A stretch of 64,000 nucleotides of DNA from an uncultured Bryobacteraceae bacterium (GTDB taxonomy: Bacteria > Acidobacteriota > Terriglobia > Bryobacterales > Bryobacteraceae): NCBI GenBank assembly GCA_938003835.1, contig CALKXJ010000019.1, positions 1-64,000 of the forward strand, written 5' to 3'. The position numbers and the translations under genes are program-made. Of this stretch, positions 1 to 8,493 are shown piece after piece. Position 1 is the first letter of the stretch. Every line of letters begins with the position of its first letter. The notes beneath the pieces are model-generated. The model did not search any database, was not told the DNA's origin, and saw only the letters and a list, made by a program, of their open reading frames with translations.

Positions 1-76
1 GGCGATGGTCTGCGAGATCCCGGAGAAGAAGAAGGAGCCGGCCGGCCCGCCCCACGGCGGCGACATGGAGTACTGA
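1..76 (+). CDS. groEL: GroEL chaperonin, C-terminal end (5' truncated)
   Basis: Only the last 24 codons are present, read from base 2 to the TGA at 74-76. The peptide runs AMVCEIPEKKKEP and ends GGDMEY. This is the pattern of the GroEL C-terminus: the last helix ending in PEKK, then a Gly-rich disordered tail ending in a hydrophobic or aromatic residue. GroEL forms the 14-mer cytosolic ATP-dependent folding chamber. A groES partner would lie left of the window. The tail here is short and lacks the repeated GGM motif of E. coli. The identification rests on a short peptide, but this ending is distinctive. Confidence 0.8.
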   Translation, partial: AMVCEIPEKKKEPAGPPHGGDMEY

Positions 77-84
77 GCGAAATC

Positions 85-141
85 GGGGACAGTATACTCT
101 TTCCCCAATTTCCGAAAAAGGGGATTGAGTATACTGTCCCC
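85..141. repeat. REP-like palindrome with GGGGACAGTATACT ends
   Basis: Two 22-base arms (85-106 and 120-141) are inverted copies of each other. They share GGGGACAGTATACT at the outer ends and CCCC on the inner side, and differ only at 2-3 central positions. They flank a 13-base loop. The element fills the gap between the convergent groEL and mscS genes, so its transcript could also act as a bidirectional terminator. From memory, palindromes with GGGGACAGTATACT are dispersed in acidobacterial genomes and resemble REP elements mobilised by REP-associated (RAYT) transposases. No transposase lies in this window. Confidence 0.7.
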
Positions 142-144
142 CTT

Positions 145-975
145 TTATTTGGCGTGGAAGTCGGTCAGGAACCGCCGCACGATGGCCTGCTCGATGCGGC
201 CCTGCCGGCCGACAGGCGCTGGAACGCGTACCAGCAGGTTCAGGCGCCCGGGATCGCTCACCTGCACATGGACACGTGGATCGACCGAGAGGCCATCCAG
301 TCCGTAGGTCTCCTCCAGCCTCCTCATGCTCTCCCGCGCCGCTTCGAGGAAATCCCGGCATTGCTCCTCGGCAGCCTCAAGCAGAATTTGCTCGGCCCTC
401 TGCCAGTCCTCCTCCGCTTTGAGCGGAATCGAGAAGGAGTGCACCACGAACTGTTCCGTGTAGGACTCGTTCACCACGCCCGTGGTCAACAGCAAGGCGT
501 TCGGAAAGGTGATCTTTCGGCCGGTCCGCATGTGGAAGGCCTTGCCCGGCCCGACCTCCACGATGGTGGTCGTCAGCAGGCTCTGGTCTATGACGTCGCC
601 CCGGTAGCCGGCAATCTCGATGCGGTCGCCCAGCGAGTAGGGGTTGATGACTGCCTTCATCAGCGAGGCGAGAATGCTTTGCAGCAGCTCTTTGGTGGCG
701 ATCACCAGCGCCACCGCCAGGGCCAGAAGCGAGACAGCGAGCGTGCGGAGCGCGTCGGCCCAAATCGCCGCCAGCCCGGCGCCGACCAGCACGATAACAC
801 CGTTGCGGATGCTGACAATCCATCGGCGGCGCAGCTCCGGCCGATCGATGCTGCGCGCCAGCGCCCGCACGATGACCACTCGCAGCGCCAGCGCCGCCGC
901 CAGCACCAGAACCGAAAGCACCGTCTTCGTCCACAGCCCTCGCTCAAGATCCCAGAGCGCCAACGACATCGGCAT
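145..975 (-). CDS. MscS family mechanosensitive ion channel protein
   Basis: A 276-residue membrane protein. Its N-terminal third has about three hydrophobic helices, the last (LAVSLLALAVALVIATKELLQS) matching the pore-lining region of MscS. The beta domain follows, with the family motif NPYSLGDRIEIAGYRG at about residues 135-150 and FPNALLLTTGVVN near 185. The C-terminal alpha/beta domain may sense ligands or cytosolic crowding. Channels of this family open under membrane tension and release solutes on osmotic downshock. The ATG at 975 is preferred because GGGAAGG sits just upstream. A longer reading would overlap the divergent PhoU-like gene. The stop lies 4 bases from the REP-like palindrome. 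Confidence 0.88.
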   Translation of the reverse strand: MPMSLALWDLERGLWTKTVLSVLVLAAALALRVVIVRALARSIDRPELRRRWIVSIRNGVIVLVGAGLAAIWADALRTLAVSLLALAVALVIATKELLQSILASLMKAVINPYSLGDRIEIAGYRGDVIDQSLLTTTIVEVGPGKAFHMRTGRKITFPNALLLTTGVVNESYTEQFVVHSFSIPLKAEEDWQRAEQILLEAAEEQCRDFLEAARESMRRLEETYGLDGLSVDPRVHVQVSDPGRLNLLVRVPAPVGRQGRIEQAIVRRFLTDFHAK

Positions 976-1096
976 AGAACCTTCCCACTCTAGCAAGGCA
1001 GCACGAGGCCGGCCGGCCTCGTGTAACTGGACTGTAACATATTGATGGCAAAGCAGATCTTTACTTGGCGCATCAGGTATGCTGGAAGGGGAATGT

Positions 1097-1711
1097 ATGC
1101 GACTGCTGCCGCGACAAGAGAAGTTCTTCGAATTCTTCAACGCCCACGCCGGCCACATCCTCGAAGCCGCCAGTCTGCTGCTCGAAGGGGTCCGCGCCGG
1201 CAATTCTCATCTGCCCGAGTACGCTGAGCGAATCAAACAGATCGAAGACCAAGCTGACCGGATCATCCACGAACTGGTCATCAAGCTCAGCCGGACGTTT
1301 ATCACGCCGCTCGATCCCGAAGACATCCACCGGCTATCCACTGCGCTCGACGACGTCATCGACGGCATCGAGGACTGCGCTCACCGACTCGCGGCTCACG
1401 GGCTGGATCCGATCCCGCCCGCGGCGCTGCGCCTCTGCGAGCTGGTGCACGAAAGCGCCGTTCAAATTCAGAAGGCGGTAAGGGCGCTGGAGAAAGACGG
1501 CGAAGTGAACGAGCACTGGATTGAGATTAACCGCCTGGAGAACGAAGCCGACCATATCTACCGCGAGGCTGTGGCCGAGTTGCTGCGCCACCAGACGGAC
1601 GTCATCCTGTTGATCAAACAAAAGGAGCTGTTCGAATACCTGGAGGAGACCATGGACCGGACCGAGGACGTTGCCGACGTCCTGCAAAACGTCGTCGTCA
1701 AGAACAGCTAA
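1097..1711 (+). CDS. PhoU-like DUF47 family protein (Pit accessory)
   Basis: A 204-residue all-alpha protein beginning MRLLPRQEKFFEFFNAHAG, the usual opening of the DUF47/PhoU-like family. Two repeats of a three-helix bundle carry acidic metal-site motifs such as EDQADRIIHEL (about residues 52-62) and ENEADHIYREA (about 148-158). These proteins occur beside Pit-type phosphate transporters and are thought to regulate or gate them from the cytosol. The ATG at 1097 is chosen because GGAAGGGG lies 5 bases before it. An in-frame ATG at 1079 has no such site. The pit gene begins 11 bases after the stop, so the two form one transcription unit. Confidence 0.88.
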   Translation: MRLLPRQEKFFEFFNAHAGHILEAASLLLEGVRAGNSHLPEYAERIKQIEDQADRIIHELVIKLSRTFITPLDPEDIHRLSTALDDVIDGIEDCAHRLAAHGLDPIPPAALRLCELVHESAVQIQKAVRALEKDGEVNEHWIEINRLENEADHIYREAVAELLRHQTDVILLIKQKELFEYLEETMDRTEDVADVLQNVVVKNS

Positions 1712-1722
1712 CTGGTCCGGCA

Positions 1723-2745
1723 ATGTCGGTAGAGCTCGTCGTTGTCATCGTCATTCTGGCATTGCTGTTCGACTTCTTCAATGGTTTCAACGACGCCGCC
1801 AACTCGATCGCCACAATCGTCGCCACGCATGTGCTGACGCCGATCCAGGCGGTGGCCTGGGCAGCCTTTTTCAACTTCGTCTCCGCGTTCACCTTCGGTA
1901 CCGCTGTCGCCAAGACCATCGGCTCCGGCATGGTGAACCTGGACTACGTTACGCCCTTCGTGATCCTGGGCGGCATCATCGGCGCCACGGTCTGGATCTA
2001 TGGCACCTCGGTGTTAGGCTTACCGGTCAGCGCCTCGCACACGCTCGTGGGCGGCTACGCGGGGGCGGCCATGGCTCATGCCGCAGCCGAAGCGGGACTC
2101 AGCCGCGCCGGCGAGGCCATCATTGCCAGCGGCTGGGTGAAGCCGCTAATCTTCATCGTCCTCTCGCCGCTTCTCGGCATGGCTCTGGCGGGCATCCTCA
2201 TGGTTGGGGTCTACTGGATCTTCCAGCGCTCCACACCCAAGCAGATGGATGTCTACTTCCGGCGGCTTCAGCTCGTCTCCGCCGCGGCCTTCAGCTATTC
2301 GCACGGGACCAACGACGCGCAGAAGACCATGGGCATCATTACCGGCGCTCTGTTTACCGGGGGTTTTTTAGAGAAATTCGAGGTGCCGGTATGGGTCATC
2401 CTCTCCGCTCACGCGGCCATTGCGCTGGGAACACTGGCGGGCGGATGGCGGGTGGTGGAGACCATGGGAACGCGAATCACGCACTTGCGACCACGCGAGG
2501 GATTCTGCGCGGAGACGGCGGGCGCCATTTCGGTGCTTTTCGCCACCGTCTTAGGCCAGCCTGTCTCGACCACCCACACGATCGCGGGCTCAATCGCCGG
2601 CGTCGGCGTCGTCCGGCGCGTTCGGGCCGTGCGGTGGCGGATGGCGCAGAAGATCATCGTGGCCTGGATTTTGACTATCCCCTGCTCCGCTGCGAGCGCG
2701 TGGCTGATCTATCTGCTGCTCCGGGCTCTGTTTCACGGAGAATGA
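1723..2745 (+). CDS. pit: Low-affinity inorganic phosphate transporter (Pit/PHO4 family)
   Basis: A 340-residue polytopic membrane protein with the duplicated PHO4 signature: FDFFNGFNDAANSIATIVAT near the N-terminus and AFSYSHGTNDAQKTMGIITG in the second half. Each carries the family's N-D motif for phosphate binding. The paired segments GLPVSASHTLVGG and GQPVSTTHTIAGS also mark the internal repeat. Pit carriers import metal-phosphate by proton symport across the inner membrane. Length is somewhat below E. coli PitA but usual for bacterial and archaeal short forms. The PhoU-like gene directly upstream supports the assignment. It ends 9 bases before the convergent ispF stop. Confidence 0.93.
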   Translation: MSVELVVVIVILALLFDFFNGFNDAANSIATIVATHVLTPIQAVAWAAFFNFVSAFTFGTAVAKTIGSGMVNLDYVTPFVILGGIIGATVWIYGTSVLGLPVSASHTLVGGYAGAAMAHAAAEAGLSRAGEAIIASGWVKPLIFIVLSPLLGMALAGILMVGVYWIFQRSTPKQMDVYFRRLQLVSAAAFSYSHGTNDAQKTMGIITGALFTGGFLEKFEVPVWVILSAHAAIALGTLAGGWRVVETMGTRITHLRPREGFCAETAGAISVLFATVLGQPVSTTHTIAGSIAGVGVVRRVRAVRWRMAQKIIVAWILTIPCSAASAWLIYLLLRALFHGE

Positions 2746-2754
2746 CGGCGCGGC

Positions 2755-3237
2755 TCAGTCCGCCTCGAGCGTCACCACGGCCTGGGCTTCCGCCGTCCGT
2801 CCCTCGCCAACCGGCCCCATCCGCTCGGCAGTCTTGAACTTCACGGAGACGTTCCCGACGTCGATACCGAGCATCCGCGCGAGGTTCTCGCGGATCGCCT
2901 GCCGGTAGGCGGCCAGCTTCGGGCGCTCGAGGACTACGGTCGCATCGACATGCGTGAGTCGATAACCCTGGCGCCGGGCAAGCTCGACGGCGTGGACCAG
3001 GAAGCGCTCGCTCGAGGCATCCTTCCAGGCCGGGTCGGTGTCCGGAAAGTGCATGCCGATGTCGCCCAGCGCCGCCGCCCCGAGAATGGCGTCGGTGACG
3101 GCGTGGGCCAGCACGTCGGCATCGGAATGGCCTTCCAGCCCGAAGTCCGCCTCGATGCGGACCCCGCCGAGCACCAGGGGCCGGCCGGCAGCGGTGCGGT
3201 GTACGTCCCATCCCAGCCCGATCCGGAAACGGCTCAT
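2755..3237 (-). CDS. ispF: 2-C-methyl-D-erythritol 2,4-cyclodiphosphate synthase
   Basis: A 160-residue protein of normal IspF length. It converts CDP-ME 2-phosphate to the cyclodiphosphate with release of CMP in the non-mevalonate isoprenoid pathway, as a trimer with a zinc ion. The zinc motif GWDVH is at residues 8-12, followed by the GHSDADVLAHAVTDAILGAA signature and GDIGMHFPDTD. The C-terminus has the family's FKTAERMGPVGEG stretch. The ATG at 3237 follows the ispD stop by one base, so translation is likely coupled. Gene order yacL-ispD-ispF is conserved in many bacteria. Confidence 0.96.
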   Translation of the reverse strand: MSRFRIGLGWDVHRTAAGRPLVLGGVRIEADFGLEGHSDADVLAHAVTDAILGAAALGDIGMHFPDTDPAWKDASSERFLVHAVELARRQGYRLTHVDATVVLERPKLAAYRQAIRENLARMLGIDVGNVSVKFKTAERMGPVGEGRTAEAQAVVTLEAD

Positions 3238-3238
3238 C

Positions 3239-3964
3239 TCAGGATGCCTTCTGCTCGGCCGACTGGCGCGAGAGGATAAAGCGTGCCAGCTCCATGTCGG
3301 CCGGTTTGGTGATCTTGATGTTGTAATCCGTGCCCGGCACCACGGCGACCTCCACTTTGTCGAGACGCTCCACCAGGCTCGACTCATCGGTGCCGACGAA
3401 GCCGTCCCGGCGCGCCTTCTCAAAGGCCTCCTTGAGCAGCTCGAGCCGGAAAACCTGCGGCGTCTGCGTGAGGATCAGCCGCTCGCGCGGCAGCGTGGCG
3501 CGGACCCGCGTTCGATGCACCTGCTTTACCGTATCGACCGGGACAATGCCCACGATCGCCGCCCCCGTTCGCGCTGCCTCCTCGATGACGTTGCGCAGCG
3601 TCTGCTCGTCGATGAACGGCCGGACGGCGTCGTGCACCGCCACCAGATCCGTGTCGGCGGAGACTTCGGCGAGCGCGTTTTCCACCGACTGCTGGCGCGA
3701 TTCGCCCCCCTCGACCAGCCGCACGGACTTAGAGGGCTGCTCGCGCTTGAGCATCTCCTCCACCCACTCAATGTCTTCGCGCCGGAGCGCCACAACGATT
3801 TCGGTCACCAGCGGGCTGCGCAGGAACTTGCGGATCGTATGCAGCAAGATGGGAGCGCCTTCAAGCAGCATGAACTGCTTTCGGCTGGTGCCGGTGCCCT
3901 CCGGCGCGGCCGGTCGCATGCGAGTGCCGAGGCCCGCCGCAGGCAGGATGACGGCTACCTTCAT
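3239..3964 (-). CDS. ispD: 2-C-methyl-D-erythritol 4-phosphate cytidylyltransferase
   Basis: A 241-residue IspD that transfers CMP from CTP to methylerythritol 4-phosphate in the MEP isoprenoid pathway. The nucleotide-binding motif ILPAAGLGTRM starts at residue 7, followed by SRKQFMLLEGAPILLHTI, then VAVHDAVRPF (magnesium and substrate site) and TQTPQVFRLELL. All catalytic landmarks and length fit the family. The ATG at 3964 opens directly on the conserved MKVAVILPAAG. It is followed without a gap by ispF and preceded by yacL, 54 bases away, on the same strand. Confidence 0.96.
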   Translation of the reverse strand: MKVAVILPAAGLGTRMRPAAPEGTGTSRKQFMLLEGAPILLHTIRKFLRSPLVTEIVVALRREDIEWVEEMLKREQPSKSVRLVEGGESRQQSVENALAEVSADTDLVAVHDAVRPFIDEQTLRNVIEEAARTGAAIVGIVPVDTVKQVHRTRVRATLPRERLILTQTPQVFRLELLKEAFEKARRDGFVGTDESSLVERLDKVEVAVVPGTDYNIKITKPADMELARFILSRQSAEQKAS

Positions 3965-4018
3965 AAGCGACTGAGAACCTTAATGATACTCTATCCGCCC
4001 AACTCGCAGGGCGCCGTC

Positions 4019-5086
4019 TCAGGCAGGACTGCCGGCACGCTCCCGCGACGCGCGCTCGGCCTTGTCCGGCGTCTTGTCGTAGACGCCATGCACCCGCTCG
4101 TCGTAGCGGCCGAAGATCATCTTTCCGGCAGTGGTCTGAAGGACGCTGGTGACGGAAATGTCGATGGTCTTCGAGATCATCTTCTTGGCGTTATCCACGA
4201 CGACCATGGTGCCGTCATCCAGGTAGGCGACGCCCTGGTTATACTCCTTGCCCTCCTTGAGAATGAAGACCCGCATCGTTTCGCCCGGCAGCACCACCGG
4301 CTTGAGCGCGTTGGCCAGCTCGTTGATGTTGAGCACCTCCACCCCGTGGAGATTGGCCACTTTGTTCAGGTTGAAGTCGTTGGTGACCACCTTGCAGTTG
4401 TAGAGCTTGCCGAGCTCCACCAGTTTCATGTCCACGTCGCGGATGTGAGGGAAATCCTCCTCGAGGATTTGAACGTTCAAATGCGGAATCTTTTGCAGGC
4501 GCTGGAGAATGTCCAACCCGCGCCGGCCCCGGTTGCGCTTGGTGGCCTCGGCCGAATCGGCCACGAGCTGAAGCTCGCGCAACACGAACTGCGGGATCAC
4601 GAGCGCCCCCTCCAGGAAGCCGGTTTCGGCGACATCGGCGATGCGGCCGTCGATGATCACGCTGGTGTCCAGAATCTTGAAGCTCTGCCGGGCAGCCTTT
4701 TCCCCGCCAAAAAGCCCGCCGAGCGCCGCTAGGTTCAGCATGTCGCCCTTGTTGGCCCCCACGACCAGGCCGACGTAGGTCATCAGCAGCAGCAGAGCCA
4801 GTTGGAGGAAGGGAACGGTGGTGTTGTTTCCGGGTATGGATTCGGCCAGCACCTTGGACATCAGAAAGGCGCCGGTTATGCCCAACACGGAGCCGATCGC
4901 GGCGCCGATCAGGCGCTTCAGACTGATCCGCCGGACGCGGATCTCAAACAGCACGATCGCCAGCCCGGTCGCCAATCCGATCAGGTCAGCCCAGGGGAAA
5001 CCCAAGCCTGCGGGTTTCAGAAAGTGCGCCGCTACGGTCACGGCGAACACGAATAGAACTCGGATGATGAGAAGATCACTCCACAT
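4019..5086 (-). CDS. yacL: PIN/TRAM domain membrane protein, YacL type
   Basis: A 355-residue protein with four N-terminal membrane helices (about residues 5-115), a PIN nuclease domain beginning KILDTSVIIDGRIADVA at about 137 with later acidic residues in VTNDFNLNK, and a C-terminal TRAM RNA-binding domain (about 270-330). The family is assumed to be membrane-tethered RNases, but the substrate is not established. The start at 5086 has GGAGGGTGCA directly upstream. In Firmicutes and Acidobacteria yacL commonly precedes ispD-ispF, as here. The carD gene often found ahead of it is absent from this window. Confidence 0.9.
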   Translation of the reverse strand: MWSDLLIIRVLFVFAVTVAAHFLKPAGLGFPWADLIGLATGLAIVLFEIRVRRISLKRLIGAAIGSVLGITGAFLMSKVLAESIPGNNTTVPFLQLALLLLMTYVGLVVGANKGDMLNLAALGGLFGGEKAARQSFKILDTSVIIDGRIADVAETGFLEGALVIPQFVLRELQLVADSAEATKRNRGRRGLDILQRLQKIPHLNVQILEEDFPHIRDVDMKLVELGKLYNCKVVTNDFNLNKVANLHGVEVLNINELANALKPVVLPGETMRVFILKEGKEYNQGVAYLDDGTMVVVDNAKKMISKTIDISVTSVLQTTAGKMIFGRYDERVHGVYDKTPDKAERASRERAGSPA

Positions 5087-5292
5087 TGCACCCTCCGCGG
5101 CGGACCCGGGCGGACACGGCGGCGTTGCGAAGCTACCGCCATGAGTATACCATCGGCCGGGCGGAACCAGTGCGGCGGGCCAGACGAGAAAGGCAAGCCC
5201 TCTTTAGGAATGTCGGGGCCGACAGAGAGGGGACGCTGGAGGAGGGACAGCGCCGGCGGGCTTGGCACAGCGCTGAAGTTTGCAAAAGAGGT

Positions 5293-5664
5293 CTATAAAA
5301 CCTTGGCCAGCTCCTGCGCAAAGGCGCTTCGAGGCTGGCTCTGCTTGGCCTGGCGCTTCTGCTTCTTGCCCCCGCGGCGCGGCCGGTCCGTGCCCTTGGC
5401 CTGAGCCTTGGATCGCGGCGGCTGCGCGGGATTGGCGCGGAGCATCCGGTCCTCCAGAGGCGCCCGGTCGAACCGGCGGATAATCGCATTCATCTCCTCG
5501 ACATTTGGCGCCTCGATGAAGGCGAAGCCCTTGGATTCCTGCGTCTCCGGATTTCGGATCACTTTGACCGAATCGGCAACGAGGTTCTCGGCGTGGAGCC
5601 ACGACATGATGTCGTCGGCGGTCACCCAAGCGGGAAGATTTCCAAGGAAGACGGTATAACTCAC
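5293..5664 (-). CDS. RRM-domain RNA-binding protein
   Basis: A 123-residue protein with one RNA recognition motif. RNP2 is TVFLGNLP at residues 4-11 and RNP1 is SKGFAFIEAP at about 44-53, giving the aromatic pair that stacks on RNA bases. The last 45 residues are basic and low-complexity (RGGKKQKRQAK), like the tails of cyanobacterial Rbp and other bacterial RRM proteins proposed as RNA chaperones. The start is a GTG at 5664, fixed by the conserved SYTVFLGNLP; only a distant GGAG is seen upstream. It is monocistronic, with about 150-200 non-coding bases on each side. Confidence 0.85.
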   Translation of the reverse strand: MSYTVFLGNLPAWVTADDIMSWLHAENLVADSVKVIRNPETQESKGFAFIEAPNVEEMNAIIRRFDRAPLEDRMLRANPAQPPRSKAQAKGTDRPRRGGKKQKRQAKQSQPRSAFAQELAKVL

Positions 5665-5811
5665 GTTCGCTGCTGATCACTCCGTGGGGAATTTGCGGGA
5701 CCCGTGCGGTCGGGACGGTCCATGCGAGCTTCTTCATCATATCACAGGCGGCCGCGCGCGATCAAACTTCAGATTGGCGCGTTTTTCACAACTGATTGAT
5801 TTCACGAGCGC

Positions 5812-7185
5812 TTAATCTTTTCCCTCGACCCGGCGACCGGCTGCACCCACCGAGCCGCTTCCTCGCTGCCGCTCCAGAACCCCTCCCACCGCTTCGACCG
5901 TCGCCTCGATGTCCGCTGGCGTGTGCGCGGCAGAGATCGACCATTGCTTGGTGGCCAGGGGAAAGACATAGATCCCCTGCTCGATCAGTTCCCGGCGCAG
6001 CGCCTCGTCCAGGCGAAAATCGTGGTTTGCTGCCAGATCGTGCCAGTCCACCGGCCGGTGGTCCATGAAGTACAGACAGAAGGCCGAGCCCTGGCGCGCC
6101 ACGACCGCCGGGACTCCCAGCCCCGCGATCCGCTCGTTCAACCCATCCTCGATCGACCGGCCCAGCGACTCCAGGCGCCGGTAAATTTCGCCATCCCCCT
6201 CGAGCAGGCGCTCGATGGTGGCGATGGCGGCCGCCACCGGCACCGGGTGAGCGTTGTAGGTACCGGCCAGCAGCACCCGCCGCGCCGGGTCCGGATGAAC
6301 GAAGTAATCCATCAGCTCGCGACGGCCTCCGAGTATGGCGATCGGGTAGCCGTTGGCGACCGCTTTACCGTACACCACCAGATCCGGCCGCACGCCGGCG
6401 ATCGCTGCATAACCGCCGAGCGCGTGCCGGAACCCGGTCTTGACCTCATCGAAGACGAGCAGGAACCCGTAGCGGTCGGCCAGCTCACGCAAGCCCGCCA
6501 GATATCCCGGAAGCGGATGGACGACACCGATGTTCTGGAGAATCGGCTCGGTGATCAGACAGGCCACCGGATACCGCTCCGCCACCCAGGTCACCGAGTC
6601 GAGATCGTTGAAGTTGACCGGGTGAACCAGCTCCTGGTGCGCCCGCGGGATGCCCGCGCTGATCGGCACGAACGGGTACTCGCCCGGCGAGCGCCGCGGC
6701 CCGAGCGCCTCGAGCGGCGTCATCAGGTTGCAGGCGACGTCGTTGTGCCAGCCGTTATAGCCACCCTGCATGACGATAATGTGGTCGCGCCCGGTGGCCG
6801 CGCGAGCCAGACGGATGGCCTCGGCCGTGGCCTCGCTACCCGTGTTAAGGAGCTGGACCGAGTCGACAAAGTCGATGTGCCGGCAGATCAGCTCGGCGAG
6901 CCGCCCCTCGAGCTCCGTGGTCCCCGAGCCGAACAGGCTGGCCCCGGCCTCGAGCGTGCGGCGGACGGCTTCGTTGACGTAAGGATCGTTGTGGCCGAGC
7001 AGGTGAGGAGCGAAGGCAGCGTGATAGTCCAAATACCGGTTGCCCTCCGCGTCCCAGATCCAGGCGCCCTCACCGCGGACAAAGACGATCTCCGGCGTCA
7101 CCGCCCGGTTCACCGAGACGACGCCGCCCGGAATGAAGCGGCGATTTCGTTCCAGGATGGCGGCGGATCGCGGGTAGTTTCGCAT
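5812..7185 (-). CDS. Class III PLP aminotransferase, glutamate-1-semialdehyde aminomutase-like
   Basis: A 457-residue fold-type I PLP enzyme. The Schiff-base lysine is K274 in VVYGKAVANGYPIA. FDEVKTGFR holds the Asp that contacts the pyridine nitrogen, and NTGSEATAEAIRLARAATG is the phosphate-binding region. The closest recognisable relatives are HemL-like aminomutases and aminotransferases, though the neighbours give no haem link. Catabolic enzymes on both sides suggest a role with amino sugars or amino acids. It could be a true HemL, but the sequence departs from the HemL consensus in several places. The ATG at 7185 opens on MRNYPRSAAILERN, typical of this group. Confidence 0.82.
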   Translation of the reverse strand: MRNYPRSAAILERNRRFIPGGVVSVNRAVTPEIVFVRGEGAWIWDAEGNRYLDYHAAFAPHLLGHNDPYVNEAVRRTLEAGASLFGSGTTELEGRLAELICRHIDFVDSVQLLNTGSEATAEAIRLARAATGRDHIIVMQGGYNGWHNDVACNLMTPLEALGPRRSPGEYPFVPISAGIPRAHQELVHPVNFNDLDSVTWVAERYPVACLITEPILQNIGVVHPLPGYLAGLRELADRYGFLLVFDEVKTGFRHALGGYAAIAGVRPDLVVYGKAVANGYPIAILGGRRELMDYFVHPDPARRVLLAGTYNAHPVPVAAAIATIERLLEGDGEIYRRLESLGRSIEDGLNERIAGLGVPAVVARQGSAFCLYFMDHRPVDWHDLAANHDFRLDEALRRELIEQGIYVFPLATKQWSISAAHTPADIEATVEAVGGVLERQRGSGSVGAAGRRVEGKD

Positions 7186-7229
7186 GGCCCTCTCGCAGTA
7201 TAGGGAACCGCGGGCGCACTCTCGCGGCT

Positions 7230-8402
7230 TCAGGCGCGGTAGCGGCGCACGGCGTCCTCGTCGAGTTCCACCCCCAGGCCGGGCGCCCGGGGGACGATGG
7301 CGAAGCTGTCGCGGATCTCCACGGGGCGCACCACCAGGTCATCGACGCGCTGATAGCTCAGGATGTCGCTGGGCAGCGTGCAGTTGGCCGCCGCAGCGCA
7401 GGCATGAACCATGGCGGCATCCAGGATCCCCAGCTCATGGCCCGAGCCGTGCCAGACGGGGATTCCCACCGCGCCCGCGAGATACGCGTTGGCGATGAAG
7501 CTCGCCATCGAGGGCGCGGGGCCGGTATTGAAGACCGAGCAGGCCTTGGCGCCGATGGCCTCGATCATCGCCTTCGGACTGGCCAGGTGCAGGGCGATCG
7601 GTGATTTCAGCGTGCGGCACAGCGCGGCGTAGCCGGCCAGGTCCGACTTCGTAATCGGGTCTTCGATCACCTCGACATTGCCGATCGCATCGAGGGCGCG
7701 GCCGATGGGCAGAAACTCGGCCACGTCTTTGTGATAGCCGTTGAAGTCGACCGTCACCTTAAGCGCGGGCGAGACGGCGGCGATCGCCTCCACGGCCTTG
7801 ACCACCGGATCTCCGGGCCGTCCCTTGATCTTGATGCCCCGGAACTTGCCGGCCACGGCGCGTTCGGCGACGCGGCGCATGTCCTGCGGGTTCTTGCGCC
7901 CGCACCAGTAGTTCACCAGCACCCGCTCCTGCGCCATGCCTCCGAGCAGTCGCCATACCGGCCAGCCCACCGCCTTGCCCAGGGCGTCGTAAAGCGCGGT
8001 CTCAAAGCCGGAGTAGGCGGCCATGTACGGCAGCGCGAGGCGCGACAGGTTGAGGTCCAGGATGTTCTTGCCCACCAGATACTCGACATTGCGCCGCACT
8101 CCCTCCTCCTTGAGGCCGCGCGCGGTCTCACCGATGCCGACGATGCCGGAGTCGGTGTGCAGTTTGAGAATGAACTTCGGGATCCCGGGGAACTCCGTGA
8201 GCGCGTCGGGACTGAATTCCGGGCTGTTGATGATGTCCTCCTGCATGGGGACGGCTACGCGGAACAGTTCGATGCGGGTGATCCTGAGCCGCTCGCTCCT
8301 GCCCGCCAGGCGCTCGGGCAGAGCGGCGAGCCCGGCCAGGCCTCCGGCGGCGACCAGGCTGCGGCGGGTGATTCCCGGCCGGAAAATCGCGTTCGCCGAC
8401 AT
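7230..8402 (-). CDS. Tat-exported mandelate racemase/muconate lactonizing enzyme family protein
   Basis: A 390-residue enolase-superfamily protein. A twin-arginine signal (ITRRSLVAAGGLAGLAALP, about residues 11-29) predicts export in folded form. In the barrel, the KIKG motif supplies a catalytic lysine, VTVDFNG a metal-binding Asp and EVIEDPI a metal-binding Glu. WHGSGHELGI near the C-terminus resembles the His region of the MLE group. Members abstract a proton alpha to a carboxylate; the substrate cannot be read from sequence. The ATG at 8402 is preferred over an in-frame TTG at 8420. It is divergent from the amidohydrolase gene, which may share its pathway. Confidence 0.85.
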   Translation of the reverse strand: MSANAIFRPGITRRSLVAAGGLAGLAALPERLAGRSERLRITRIELFRVAVPMQEDIINSPEFSPDALTEFPGIPKFILKLHTDSGIVGIGETARGLKEEGVRRNVEYLVGKNILDLNLSRLALPYMAAYSGFETALYDALGKAVGWPVWRLLGGMAQERVLVNYWCGRKNPQDMRRVAERAVAGKFRGIKIKGRPGDPVVKAVEAIAAVSPALKVTVDFNGYHKDVAEFLPIGRALDAIGNVEVIEDPITKSDLAGYAALCRTLKSPIALHLASPKAMIEAIGAKACSVFNTGPAPSMASFIANAYLAGAVGIPVWHGSGHELGILDAAMVHACAAAANCTLPSDILSYQRVDDLVVRPVEIRDSFAIVPRAPGLGVELDEDAVRRYRA

Positions 8403-8493
8403 AACGCCACTATATGCCAACCCGAGACGCGGCGGACCGTCGGGATTCCTTCTTTGCGCGTATCATGGGGAAAACCGGAAATGGAGACGCCCG

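Noticed and set aside
154-993. Long forward open frame opposite mscS
   Set aside because: It lies antisense to a clear MscS gene, has a His/Arg/Gln-rich composition typical of high-GC shadows, and no ribosome site or domain.
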